Shown here in pieces: positions 45,301 through 57,149 of a stretch of DNA of 64,000 bases. The notes under the pieces were generated by a model. It worked only from the letters and a program-made list of their open reading frames with translations. It did no database searches and was not told the DNA's origin. Every line of letters starts with the position of its first letter. The first letter of the stretch is position 1. Position numbers and translations under genes: made by a program. This stretch comes from Brienomyrus brachyistius. Taxonomy: Eukaryota > Chordata > Actinopteri > Osteoglossiformes > Mormyridae. The stretch spans positions 21,366,399 through 21,430,398 of the forward strand of contig NC_064544.1 of NCBI RefSeq assembly GCF_023856365.1, written 5' to 3'.

Positions 45301-48300
45301 AAGCCACACACAGCAGGCATATCACACTCGGGACGGTCGGATCACGGTACCAGATTAAAGCTGGTTAAGTCATTTGGAGAGATCCCCAGTCACTGGGACG
45401 CTGGTGGAGAACTCAGTCTTAGCTGTCTTTTTAATGATTACCAGTCGATCTATGTTCCTACTCTCACCCATGGTCATGAGCTCTGGGTAGTGACCAAAAG
45501 AATGAGATTGCGGATATAAGTGGCAGAAATTGGTTTCTTTTGCAGGGTGTCTGGGCTCAGACTTAGAGACGGGGTGAGGAACTCAGACAATCAGGAGGGG
45601 CTCCAAGTACAGCCGCTGCTCCTCCGCGTCGAAAGGAGCCAGTTGAGGTCGTTCGGGCATCTATCTAGGATGCCTCCTGGACGGCTCCTTGAGGAGGTGT
45701 TTTGGGCATGTCCAACCGGAAGGAAGCCCAGGAGCGTGTCCAGGACAAGCTGGAGAGATTATATCTCTTGGCTGGCCTAGGAACACCTTGATATTCCCCC
45801 AGTGGAGCTGGAGGAGGTGGCTGGGGAGATGGTGGAATGGGCATCCCTGCTTAGACTGCTGTGCCCATGACCTGACCCCAGATAAGTGGCAGAAAATGGA
45901 TAGATGGCTGGACAGGTGGATGGATGGATGGATGGATGGATGGATGGAATAGTTTTCAAATGGTTATTTTTGTTCACAATATGATCCATAATATATCTAT
46001 ATAACATGTTTGGTCCTTTCAAGCCTCTTAAATTATACTGAAGAGCAAAACATACTGCAGGAATGAGAATCCTGTATAACATATAACTATACTTTATATG
46101 GCCCATGAAAGCAGCGACACTGAGCTAAATAGGTTTACTTGCCCTTTAAGCTCTAGTTTTGCTAAATCTGCAAATCCACCAATCGGCGATGACGAGGCGG
46201 CATGTGTGTATGCTTCAGAAGTCACATGGGGAGGTAACTCCGATTCAGAAAGTTGGGTTACAGCTGAGCGTAACCCAAAGATTTCACATGCCAGGTGGCC
46301 ATAGTAAGCGGTGAGCTAGGGGCTGACTATCGCCCTCTTTAACGTGCCACATTCCTCCGAAGGCTCCATGCTCAAGTAAAACGATGGGCCTACCTTCCTC
46401 TTCTTGGAGCGGCCCTCGGCCTGGAGCGTGCGAGTGCATTGCTCCACGCACTCAGTGAAGCTCCTGTTGCTGTGGTCTGGAGTGTAGTCCATATCGGCGA
46501 GCTGGGCCAAGGACAGGATGTAGTTGCAAGCGATTCTCAGTATAGCCAACTTGGACAGCTTCTGGCCATAGGAGTAGCAGGGTACCTGTGGAAAGACCAA
46601 ACAGCACACATGACGTCCTCTGGGGGGGCGGAGCCTGTAGGACCTTGTCTGTGCACTCAGGTATACAGGCCTCCTTATTCATAATAAGTGATTTATCTCT
46701 GACGCTTCAAAATCCAACCTCATAAATATATATGATATTTTCCTTCCTTTGGTTATATGACATACTGATGGCCGGTATGCTAGTGCTGATGACTGAACTG
46801 GAATTAGTTACTACAGTCTAAGCTTTGTAAGATTCTTTCCAACTCAATTAACATCCATTTAGGTTGACTGAACACCTTACACCTCCGCTAATCATATTAT
46901 ACACAAAAATGTAAAGCAAATGGAGAAGCTATAAGCTGACTACACATAGGATAGGTCAGTGTTTTCCTTTATCACTGAGACATGTTTGCATAGATAAGAA
47001 TAGAAATGATATGTTTTCCCTCCTTTAACATTAAGATGATTTTCTCCATCATGTGGGAAGAACCTTATTTTTCTCAGAAACTGGCTTGGAAACCAGCCGT
47101 AAAACATCATAAAATCCACATTCACAATTTACATACTAATATAAACATATATCTTGAAGGAAATTCTGTTTTCAAGGTTGTCTATGAGCATCAGCTAAAG
47201 CATGAATATGACATATGACCAATATGTAAGAACACATTTTTAAAAATATATATCCGAGCCCCTACATAACTGTTAAATCTACATTTTTGCATAATCTTTA
47301 AAACTCACGTGAAAAAAATGGCGGATTTTCCCATTACTAGTGTTTTAAATAACACCTTTTCTTTCGAAGTATTTTCAAAACAAGGGGGTTGTTAACGTAA
47401 TAACGTTAAAATATGACACACGAACAATATCTAAGAACACGTTTTTAAGAATATATATCCGAGCCGCTACATATTCTAGAAATTCACGTTTTAGATTTAT
47501 TGTTTTTCAAATTCACGAAGTGTTGTACAGAATAGATGAGTAATTTGACACATGGTCAGCAAATGTCCATTAACGAGTTAGAGGTAGGAAACATTTTCAT
47601 TATTTGTTTTTGTTATCCTAGCTTTCAGAGTTACCATAAATTTCTGAGACGGATGTTTAGTGGAGTTAAAAACTTTGCACGGCACGAGTAGGCCTAGATC
47701 ATTTTTACATAGTCTTACATTTTTACATAATCTTCAAAATTCACATTCAAAAGGGGTTTTTTTCCATTACTAGTCTTTTAACACATTTTAGCACATTTTC
47801 TTTAAATTTTATTTTATAGTAAGAATGTTGTTAATGTAATCGTGTTAAAATGTATAGAATTTTAGACCTTTCACTGTTTTGTGACAGTGTGTGGCTGATT
47901 TCTATGATCCATGCATTATAATTTTTGTATCTGAAATTCACCTCGCAGCAGCATCACGCATCAGTACCAGGAGGAGACGGTACCTGCTTGCGCAGCGCCT
48001 CGAAGGCGGCGCTGATGGTGTGTACCCGGGTCCTCTCCCTGGCGTTCGCCAGCAGCCTGCGGGTCTGCTGGATGGCTTTGATCTCCGTGACGACGCCAGG
48101 CGTCTCGGCCGGCCGCTTCCGAGGCGATGCTGCCGCCTGATCGCCGGCGTTGATGTAAGACGCCCTGGGGAGCGAAGAGAATGGTCCTTCAGAAGACCGC
48201 TGACACAATACAATCCGTGACTGGAAACGCTGGTCTTGCGCAAACGGTTGCCGGTAGTCAAAGCTTTTGACCTGCGGCGACGCATTACTTAAGGTGTCTT

Positions 48301-48637
48301 CTGCGTGGGGATCAGAGTGCAGCGACTGTAAGGAAAGACGCTCTGCTGTCATGGGAAAGGCACCGATTCTCATGTCGATGGCTGAGTTTAAGTGATCGGC
48401 GTTACATGCAGCCCCGTTAAGCTCCTGTAGCCTTTCCTCGCTTTGCCTTCTCGTTTCCTCAGTCCGGTTTACTCCTAACCCTTCCTCATCCATTTCAGGT
48501 TCGCGTTTGTAACTTTTCATTTTCTTAACGTGTTTCACGGGCTCTCTGCTTTTTCGTTTGAACTTTCTGATCCCGTTTACGTCTTTGGCATACAGGGTCT
48601 TCAGTTTCTCTTCAGTAACAGTTTGCGGATTCTTCAT
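39364..48637 (-). CDS. ATOH8: ATOH8, atonal-type bHLH transcription factor
   Basis: Coding exons on the minus strand: 48637-47984, 46585-46394 and 39369-39364; 852 nt, 283 aa plus stop. Introns are GT-AG in phase 0. Residues 1-31 match the conserved ATOH8 N-terminus ([18 protein letters not shown]). SPRKRP and EIKAIQQ precede the basic region [15 protein letters not shown] (about 197-211); helix 1 runs to KQVP, the loop is CYSYGQK, and helix 2 is [17 protein letters not shown]. The tail [16 protein letters not shown] is the family C-terminus. The family acts in the nucleus as a bHLH factor in neural, muscle, endothelial and hepatic development. The middle region is shorter than in mammals and lacks their long proline run. 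It is convergent with ST3GAL5. No break seen. Confidence 0.96.
41503..41861 (+). mobile_element. Full-length SINE with 12-bp target duplication in ATOH8 intron 2
   Basis: GACTATATACTA flanks it at 41491-41502 and 41862-41873. Head, B box, body and GGAT tail are complete. Followed by an AT-rich TACTAAA-type low-complexity run to about 41980. 39370-41490 shows no other feature. Confidence 0.92.
43740..44000. promoter_or_regulatory. GC-rich island in ATOH8 intron 2, candidate regulatory element
   Basis: A 260-base GC-rich block in AT-rich intron, containing an E-box CAGATG near 43784 and CGAGTGACGACGAG. No repeat match. Function is inference from composition and position only. 42000-43740 has no recognised feature. 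Confidence 0.25.
44810..45090. promoter_or_regulatory. Repeat-free block in ATOH8 intron 2, candidate conserved non-coding element
   Basis: Balanced-composition sequence with TTATTCAGGCATTAAAAATC and TGATTTATAGCACG, of the homeobox/AT-core type often seen in vertebrate enhancers. No coding frame. Low confidence without alignment. Confidence 0.2.
45370..45950 (+). mobile_element. LINE 3' end (C-terminal ORF2 part), family not assigned, with GGAT tail
   Basis: Widespread fish non-LTR element: CTACTCTCACCCATGGTCATG, GAGCTCTGGGTAGTGACC, then coding remnants reading [20 protein letters not shown] and [10 protein letters not shown], ending CCAGATAAGTGGCAGAAAATGG and a GGAT tail at 45918-45950. Interrupted frame. 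It lies in ATOH8 intron 2 just before exon 2. Confidence 0.75.
46394..46585 (-). CDS. ATOH8: ATOH8 exon 2
   Basis: Acceptor TTTCCACAG then GTACCCTGC...; 64 codons from VPCYSYGQ to SKKRK, followed by the donor GTAGGC. Holds the loop, helix 2 and the C-terminal Cys-containing tail. Confidence 0.96.
47205..47830. repeat. Degenerate local triplication in ATOH8 intron 1
   Basis: TAAGAACACATTTTTAAAAA... (47228) and TAAGAACACGTTTTTAAGAA (47432) are copies, both followed by ATATATATCCGAGCC. ACATTTTTGCATAATCTT (47281) recurs as ACATTTTTACATAATCTT (47718), each followed by CCATTACTAGT within about 60 bases. Confidence 0.7.
47984..48637 (-). CDS. ATOH8: ATOH8 exon 1
   Basis: ATG at 48637-48635 with A at -3; 218 codons ending AAG CAG before the donor GTACCG. 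Carries the N-terminal box, the variable middle and the basic region plus helix 1 of the bHLH. Confidence 0.96.
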
Positions 48638-49130
48638 TCTGAGAAAAATGAGTCAGTCACCAGATCAAAATAATTGCTAATGACTAAAAACGCCTCGACA
48701 AATCTAAATAAAGACGGAAAAAATAAAACGATGTATCTAGATAACAAGAATCAGATACTTTATTGCAACATATGCCTAGTGAGTAAACAGGCTTACTGAT
48801 CTACGCGACACCATTATCACCCCTTATATTAAATAATACATAACGCATACATTAAAAAAACGCCTATAGTGCAGCGTGTTGCTCCTGTGGGCTCTGAATG
48901 TCATCTGAAGCCCTTGCAGCATTGCCTGCATTTTTGTGAATGTGCTCGAAGATTCATCTGTATTTGTTTAGCTTCAGTTTACATAGAAGCCCCTGTTGGT
49001 GAGATCAGTCAGCACGCCGCCTGCAGCAAGAAAGAGCGCTTCACAGCCAGCGAGTTTCAGTGCGTCTCGCAGACCGAGGCTACCGCGCTGCAGCACGCGC
49101 CTTTCTTCACTGGCTGTCTACAGCCTTGAA
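48638..49130 (-). promoter_or_regulatory. ATOH8: ATOH8 5' flank
   Basis: Repeat-free sequence upstream of the ATG, with a more GC-rich part at 48880-49120. It should contain the 5'UTR and promoter, but no TATA box at a defined distance is evident. Confidence 0.35.
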
Positions 49131-49289
49131 TTCAATTACGATTGAGTACAAAAATCGACTTTGTAACATTTTATTTTCATACTAAAGGAAGTACAAAAAT
49201 AAACTTCTAAAGAATGTTTTCACTAGAAAGTCCCATTAAAAGAACGGTCACGAGATTGGAGCGCAAAAAGGGATTCAGTGAGTAGGACG

Positions 49290-49470
49290 TCAATCCATGA
49301 CGGGGCACAAACACAAAATAAAGGCAGTTTAGAGACACCAATATGCACAGACCACATATCTCTGAACTGGGAGGAACCACAGCCACCACACTCGCAGAGC
49401 CATGGAAGCATTCAAACCCACAACCTCCTCTGTGGAAGAGCCACAGTGTCACCCGCTGAGCAACTGAATC
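49290..49470 (-). repeat. Old SINE fragment, minus strand
   Basis: Words of the reverse-complement SINE body (AACTGGGAGGAACCACAGCC, TTCAAACCCACAACC, GTGTCACCCGCTGAG) remain in order. Confidence 0.45.
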
Positions 49471-49609
49471 AGCATAACCAGCATTCATTATATTATTGGT
49501 TCAATTCCTCAGCCATTAAAAGATTAACTTTGTGATCTTTAAAAGAAGGCAAATGTAATACAGTTCTTCTGTATGAGATTTTACCCCGCTGATTTAATAT
49601 GTTCAATTA

Positions 49610-49800
49610 ATTTGATATTCATACATTGCATCTGGCAGATGCCTTTATCTAAAAGAACTTTTTTTTTGAGAAAGCAGAGTCCCTGGAACAATTGGGGGCT
49701 AAGGGTCTTGCTCGAGAGCACAGTGATGAAATAGGGGATTTGAACCAGCAACCTTATAATAATGTGCACTGTATCCTCACGCACTGAGCCATTAACCCTA
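49610..49800 (-). repeat. tRNA-related dispersed repeat, copy 2
   Basis: CATCTGGCAGATGCCTTTATC at the left and GGATTTGAACCAGCAACC near 49736 as the reverse-complement B box. Same family as 4225-4425 and 54640-54840. 49820-50447 is without feature. Confidence 0.6.
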
Positions 49801-50460
49801 ATCCAACGCACTACCACAATTTTATTTAGTTAATTCTAAGGAGAATTTTTTTCAGTCACCCTAAAGTATAAAAATGCGTTTCATTCAAGTTCATCAGTTA
49901 GATAAGCACTGCTGATTGTCCAGAGAATGTTCACAAAAACAAAGATGACTGCTTGATTCCTTGCAGAGAAACTGGTCAGAGTAAAACTTCTGAGAAATTT
50001 CATGATGATGCAGTCTTACACAATAAGTGATCCAGGGTTGTGTTTAAGTAGGAACAGTTGCACAGCTGGGAAGGAATTCTTTGGTCTTATGCTGGTCAGG
50101 GTGCCATCCCCCACAGCGCTGAGAGGAGTTACTGAGGAGGATGGGGGAGCAGGTTAGACCGAACTCACTAAGTGAGAGTTACTGGCCAAAGACAGGATCT
50201 ATGAGCTATCCTTAGCTATCCTGAAAGCCAACTTAATTATTCTGAATCTGACTCACTGTGAATAGGAGATAATGAAATAATACAGGTAGGGCTGTGGCTA
50301 TGCAGATAGCTGCTTAGTGGATCAGGACTGAGTATTATAATGGGTCACTAGTGACTGATGTGCATCGTTTTATCTTGTTGACAGTATGATATTAGCTGCA
50401 GTAGCTAAAGTAGCTAAATAATAATTGTAATGTTATTTACCGAAACAGAGTGCTGCTTGA

Positions 50461-50841
50461 GGGCGGCATGGTGGTGCAGTTGTTAGCACTGTTGCCTCAC
50501 ACCTCTGGGGACGTGGTGCATGTTTCTGCCAGGATTCCATGTCTGAGAAGTTTGCACATTCTCCCCATTTTGATGTGGGGTTTCCTCTGGGTATTCCAGT
50601 CCCCCCCCCCCCCCCCCCCAGTCCTAAAACATGCTGAGGCTGATGGGAGTTACCAGTTTGCTCCTTAGGTATGCATGTGTGAGTGAGTGGTGTGTGAGTG
50701 TGCCCCGTGATGGGTTGGCACCCCATCCTGGGCTGTTCTCAGCCTTGTGCCGAAAGGCTCCAGACCCCTTGTGACCTTCAAAAAGACAAGCAGTTTCAGA
50801 AAATGCACAGATGGATGGATAGATGGATGGATGGATGGATG
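50461..50841 (+). mobile_element. SINE with 13-bp target duplication and C19 run
   Basis: GAGTGCTGCTTGA flanks it at 50448-50460 and 50842-50854. The normally six-C run of the body has grown to 19 C (50601-50619), and the B box is damaged (GGGGACGTGGTGC). Confidence 0.88.
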
Positions 50842-50854
50842 GAGTGCTGCTTGA

Positions 50855-53460
50855 TCATTTAGTGACTGTTGACCATTGGTGGTTAGTGGTATATGAGACC
50901 TGTTATGAAGACAGAAGGCATCTTATAAAGTTACTTAATCTATGCCTGACTTAAATACTTCGACATACAAACTCATTGTTATTATGGATTACAACTTTAC
51001 TGTTTTTTTAAACCGTCATCATAGGTTGTAATTCTTAGAATGGCAGCACGATGGTGCCAAAAGCACTTTAGTGGTAACATGGTTGGCTAAGGAACAAGGA
51101 GGATCAGGCCGATTTTCATCTTTTAGGTGGTAATTTGGCATAATTGATTAATTTTTCTCAATATAACTTCCCCAAAGATATTGAATAAAAAAACTGAATA
51201 GAACTTATGCGCTACATAACAGACGAACTAGTGGTGAGTGTTATGTAACCTTAAAAGATAATGTACAGTGAAAACCAGGGGAAATTGAGGAGATGAGACT
51301 CGAGTCACTCGGTTAGTTTTAAATGTTTGTTTGGAAGTTTGGTTGTGTCGCTTTGTGTTTCCGTGGGTTTCCTCTGGCTATTTGGGTTTTTGTACAGAAT
51401 AGTAGAGACCATCTTTTCTTATGCCCTGCAATTGGAATCGGACACTCTGTGGCTAAGGGGGTTATGTGTGGCTCAGCCCAAACTGCTCCAGGCACTGGCT
51501 GTCTGTGCCTCTCAACTCGGTGTCACTATGAATAAAAGAGTCTCCTGAATGAATGAATGGACCGGTATCTTGTCCAGGATGAACCCTGCTTGCAGGTTTG
51601 CTGCAGCCGTGCCTTAGATAACTGCTTATAAATTATGGATGAAATCAATCATTATAGGCAGAAGTAGTAACGATGTATTAGGGTCCAAGGTCAAATAGGT
51701 CCAATGGTGATGCTGGGAACTACCTGTCAGCCCCCTGGCCGGCCAGCTGCTCAATCTGTTCTGTGGGTCAGCATCTGCTATGGGACTTGCACATCTGCCT
51801 CGAGCACAAGTGGTGTCCTGGCGCTAGGTGGAAAAAAGAAGCAGATCCTTAAGAATAGTGGAACTTAAACCTTTTTAAAGACATGCAGTATGCACAACAG
51901 CACCGACAATGATAGCCAGGGTAAGCTAAATAGGGTTAGGCTGACTTAACCAAAATAGTAAGGTTTTAACCTATGCTTAAGCACTGACATCAAAGCAGTG
52001 TCTATTGCACTGATTAGCAGACAATCCCAAAAACCTGGAGTGCAAGAGCTGAAAGCTACACCACCAAGATTTTTTTGAAAATTACAAGGAGACCTGCATC
52101 CTGCAATCAGACAGTGTTTACACACTGTCCATGTCAATATGCTTGGCTAGATTAGGGATGTGACCTTTGGAGAAGAACTTTGAAGATCACTGAGAAGTTC
52201 ACTTGCGCACATGTGATTATATTTGTAGTTCTGGATGGAATTCCTGTAGCCTTTTGGGCCTCCTGTTAGCTTCCCTGGTGCTTTTATTGTGTCGCCCTGG
52301 TTCGTTGTTAAGGGTAGCAGCAGAGGGAGCAGGGGTAAGACGCTCCAGATGGGATGCCAGTCCATCACAGGGTGGGTGACACCAGTCGGCTGCGTATTTT
52401 GGGATTTCAGGGAAGAGGAAGTATATACGAGCATGGGAATGGCATGCAGGGGCAGGAAGTGGACCCCTAACCAATTGGGGTACTAACCAATGCCTAACTC
52501 AGACCCATCACAACATCGGTGCACATTGCAATCATTTCATTTAAGATCATTTTCAAAATAAATTGCTTAGTCAGAGACGTCTAAGCATTTAACAAAGACT
52601 ATAGAATGGACTATGGAAGGTGGGCCATCCAAACATTATTACATTATTACATTCATGCTTCCATACAGGTTTTTGGCTCCAGCTGCTAACTCCCTTGCAC
52701 ACCATAGAACACAGGTTTATGCCATTTTATATTTATTTGGGTCATTCTCACAAACCAGAGAATTTTTTCAGGAAAAAAAAATTACAGTGAAATGCAGTGT
52801 TTTTTCATGGGGAGCAATTGACATCACCGTAATTTATTGTATTAAAACTTATTAAAGTTTTAAAAGTTATTTGTTGCCCTGATTTAATAATTTTCTAACC
52901 ATTTTCCCCAAACAGGCGGCCAAAAATCTCATTACTGTAAAGTTTTTAAAGTCAAATAACACAAAACTACATGAAATTCTTATAAATCTTTCAACTTTAT
53001 TGCATGTGAAGCACAATAAACAATCACTTTGTATGGTAATATGTTATTTAGTCAGGGTTTTGTTAGTTTTGTTATTTTATTCTCATCACTGTAACTTTTG
53101 CCCTGGATTTGGTGAAATACTTTACTGTTTATTACTGAAATAAATGGTAATATAGAAAACCAATTAACTACAGCAAAGAGGCAAACCTGACATTTCAGGC
53201 CACAAAATTGTATAATTTCAGTCTGTCATCAAATGAATTTCAAAAATGAGAGAAAATTGATACATTTTAGTAATGGCAGGCTTTTACAAAACGCTCCTGT
53301 TATTCCAAAACTAAGGTTTAATGAGTAGGCAGTGGTTACATTTGGTGAGTAACATCTGTCATTTAGAAAGTAAAGTAGTTCCGGTGAGTGATATTGGGTT
53401 AAATAAGAAGCCTTTCACTGTAACACCATGAGGATATTTTGAATTTACTGTCTTTGGGAT
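50855..53460. other. Intergenic segment upstream of ATOH8, no gene
   Basis: AT-rich. An old minus-strand SINE fragment is visible at 52330-52390 (CAGATGGGATGCCAGTCC, ATCACAGGGTGGGTGACAC). Nothing else supported. Confidence 0.4.
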
Positions 53461-53461
53461 C

Positions 53462-53945
53462 ATAGAAGATGGCGGCCTGGTGCTGCAGTGGGATGTTAGA
53501 AGGCAGCGGCCTGGTGGTGCAGTGGTATCATAGACGGCGGCAGTCTGGTAGTGCAGTGGAATCAAAGAAGGCGGTGGCCTGGTGGTGCAGTGGGATGACA
53601 GAAGACGGCGGACTGGTGGTGCAGTGGGATCATAGAAGGCGGCAGTCTGGTAGTGCAGTGGAATCAAAGAAGGCGGCGGCCTGGTGGTGCAGTGGGATGA
53701 CAGAAGACAGCGGACTGGTGGTGCAGTGGGATCATAGAAGGCGGCGGTGTTGCAGTGATATAGAAGGTGGCGGCCTGGTTGTGCAGTGGGATCATAGAAG
53801 GCGGCGGTGTTGCAGTGGTATAGAAGGTGGCGGCCTGGTGGTGCAGTGGGATCAAAGAAGGCGGCGGCCTGGTGGTGCAGTGGGGTCATATAAGGCGGCG
53901 GCCTGGTGGTACAGTGGGGTCATATAAGGTGGCGGCCTGGTGCTG
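53462..53945 (+). repeat. 34-bp minisatellite derived from the SINE head
   Basis: About 15 units of GGTGGTGCAGTGGGATCATA + GAAGGCGGCGGCCT, some shortened. The core GGCGGCCTGGTGGTGCAGTG is the 5' head of the SINE. A 102-base three-unit block at 53537 is repeated at 53639. The array is followed directly by the rest of a SINE. Confidence 0.9.
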
Positions 53946-54230
53946 CAGTGGGCGCATTGCGGGCTCACAGCCCCAGCGGCTCCAATTCAGTCTAGTCACT
54001 TTTTTTGTTCTCTTACTGGCTGTGTGGGTTTCCTCATGGTACTCCAGCTTCCTCCCACAGTGCTAAGACATACAGCTAGATTAGCTGGCATCTCTAAATT
54101 GCCTATAATGTATGAGTGTGTGGCTGTGATGCACTGGAATTTCATACATTGTTTTCCTTGCCTGATGACCTATGATTCCTGGGATAGGCTCCAGGCTTAT
54201 TGCTGTGGTGTGGATGCACAGTTATGAAAA
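53946..54230 (+). mobile_element. Old SINE body adjoining the minisatellite
   Basis: Continues in SINE order: TGTGTGGGTTTCCTCATGGT, ACTCCAGCTTCCTCCCACAG, TCTAAATTGCC, GGGATAGGCTCCAGG. Diverged, no tail. Confidence 0.65.
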
Positions 54231-54639
54231 CTTTGTTAGGTCAAGTAAGATTATTATCATAAACCCCCCTAGTGGAATGTTTGAACTTCTGTCTGTGAGT
54301 AACTGTGTATTTTGCTTATAACTGAATCTGGAGAAGAGGGATGCTATGCCAACTGTTTGATCGGTCTGGCTGTTGGGATGAGTGTGAGACCAAAGGACAG
54401 GAGGCTGGTTGATATTTGTGATATAAAAATATATATATAAAAATAGAATTGTGATATAAAACTCACAACACATTCAAATAGGATGGAGACCTTATAAAAC
54501 CTTAAATCTTCAAATTTAACCTCAAAATTCAACCCGGAAAACATCCCAAGGCTTTAAATTTAAATTTAAAATACCAAGTCTCTAACCTTTAATTTAGCAA
54601 TTGTCTGTAATTCAAGGTTATGTCTAGTTTATCCATTAC

Positions 54640-54840
54640 ATAATGTTTATATAGCAGATAAATTTATCCAAAGTGATATATGTATTGAGAAAGCTGGTCA
54701 GACTGTCTCTGGACCAATCAGAAGTTAATGAGCCCAACAGTGAAATCTCTCTGTCGATTATGGGTTTTGAACCAATAACCTTCTGATTACAGGCACATAG
54801 CCCTAACCCACTGTACCATGCACCATCCCCACAACACTGA
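54640..54840 (-). repeat. tRNA-related dispersed repeat, copy 3
   Basis: GCAGATAAATTTATCCAAAG at the left; TTTTGAACCAATAACCTTCT and CATAGCCCTAACCCACTG at the right. 54840-56650 shows only fragments and no gene. Confidence 0.6.
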
Positions 54841-56649
54841 AACAGGAATGGACAAAATTACAACATAATTTTTAAAGGGATCCATACTGACACATAGATC
54901 CTCTGGGATTGTTGGCATCTAATATTTTTAAATCCAGTGTGGACAACCAAGGTGGAGATTTCACTGCTGCTCGAAAGGAAAGCTAAATACAATGCTAAAT
55001 GTCAGGGTTAACAACTCACTGTGTTATTTAATGCTGTGTAAATATTTAGGGGACTCATGCGGCCCGTGAATGAGAAAAAGGGTCGTCGAGCGCACGGCTC
55101 AGCTCTGCTGTCAGGGCACATCCTTCATTTAGGAAACACCTCGATCTGAAACTCAAACTCACATATAATGTGTGCATGTGCAAAGTGACAGGAGTAGCTG
55201 TTCACACAGACAGTCACTCAAAGACGCACAGCCTCAAATTCTCATTTAGGCTGACTGTGAATGTCAGGTAATGTTAGATCTGAATGGCGTTAATTATTAA
55301 ATTACCATTTCATTTGAATTAGCAGACATTTGTCTGATGTTAATAACAAACAGGAACATGTATTAGAATAAAGTTACAATTCTAAAAATAGTGCATAGGA
55401 CTAAAAGATGGCCTTGTTTTGCATTGAGTGGGAAAGCATATCTTCCTGGTAACTGCTCGGTCATCTCTTATCCAATCAGACCTTGGGTACAGCAGGGCCG
55501 CCTCTGTCTATAGGCAGCCTAGGGCCCCCCAATGACCTGCATTGTTGGGAAAGTGAAATGATCATCAGTTTTCTTGGCAGGGGGGCCTCTCAATTAAAGC
55601 CCCTGAAAAAGTAGAACTGGCCCTGGATAAAGGAATGACAGGAGTTGATAGTACCCTGAAACACAGCAACAGGGCTTGAGTTACAGAAATCTGGGGAAGT
55701 AATACAGCCGATGAAGCTGTTTTCAAAAGAACAGATCTTCATGAAGAAAGGGTGAGAAAATAGCAATTCAAGGGCAGAGTCCACTGAACGATCTGGAAGA
55801 AGACTCATCACAGACCATACAGACTGATTTACTCAATTCCTCAGTTCTCAAACCGGTCCTGTGAAACGCAGAGACAGTCTGCATTTTTACTTTCGCATTT
55901 TAATTCCCTGGCAGCTGAAAGAACGCAAAAATGTGGACCGTCTGGGAGTCCCAGACAACTGGTTTGAGAAACACTGCTCTACTTCTCATACTGGTACACA
56001 TTACTGTAATCCCACTACTTTCAGCAGTAACAAGTAATACAACTAATCACCTATTCACACTGAAAAATGCAATTAAAAATACTGAAATTGAAACGCTCTA
56101 ACTACTCATCGCTTTTGTTTTGCGTGAAAATATTAATAGATCAATGGAGCCTAACCCCCTAACATCATTTGACCTTACGAATGAATGGGTGATATTAGGT
56201 ACAGTGATAAAATTTGACAGTTGAATTGTTTCGCAGTTCTACAGCTGTAACTCTAAAATAATCTAGCTACTTAGACAGAATACATGCTTTGGCGCAATGT
56301 GTGTGCGATGCTTTAAAATAAATCGGAATAGCATCTCCATGTCAGAGACATTGCTACTGAATATTGATATGACATTCCCCTGATATCTGTGTGATGTATT
56401 TCATAAGCAACACAATGTTAATAAGATCACTGTGCGACGTTTATCCTACTGTTATTTTTCATGATTAGGCTACAGGTACATAACCCACAATAGGTTTATA
56501 CTATATATATATTTATATAGTATAGCGTAGATGTTTATCCCACACATATTCCTACTGTTTAAAACCATATACCAAACAAACAATTTAACTAGAATTAGAA
56601 TTAGATTAGAATGACTAGACTCAGTTTTTTTACTTTCCTAATTTCATCT

Positions 56650-56815
56650 TAATGAATCTGAGAAAATGGACAATTTAGAGACACTCATTAGTTTAACTTC
56701 ATGTCTTTGGACTGTGGCAGGAAACTCATGCATGGGGAGAACATGCAGGCTGTGCACAGACAGGGTGCGGATGCGACCTGAAGCTGCAGCAGTCCCCCCT
56801 CACAGAGCCCCACGC
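56650..56815 (-). repeat. Old SINE fragment, minus strand
   Basis: CAATTTAGAGACACTCATTAG, CTTTGGACTGTGGCAGG and GGGGAGAACATGCAGGC keep the reverse-complement order of the SINE body. Confidence 0.55.
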
Positions 56816-57149
56816 TTACCGTTAATTTGCTCATATTCTATCAAAGGCTGCTTGAAATACCAAATACATACAGCACCATGTCTGAAAGTAACTGCCGCTT
56901 GAAATTTGTAAAAGGCTTCTGTTAAATTACAACTTGAGTTTTTTTCCCTAGCTGATAATGGATTGCAATGACACATTGTTTAATAATATTTCTTTGCATA
57001 ATAGAGAACTGCACTGTAATTTCCCGAATCACCCAGCTTCTCTCAGCTGGAATTTGCTGTTAAGTTATACAAAACAAGAAGAATAACAATTTTTGAAATT
57101 ACTGATTTCGACAACAACATAAACATAGGCCTTATGTCCCAATTATTCA

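Noticed and set aside
53359..53927. Open frames of 152 and 176 codons on opposite strands
   Set aside because: Both read the 34-bp minisatellite; the period and lack of stops explain them.
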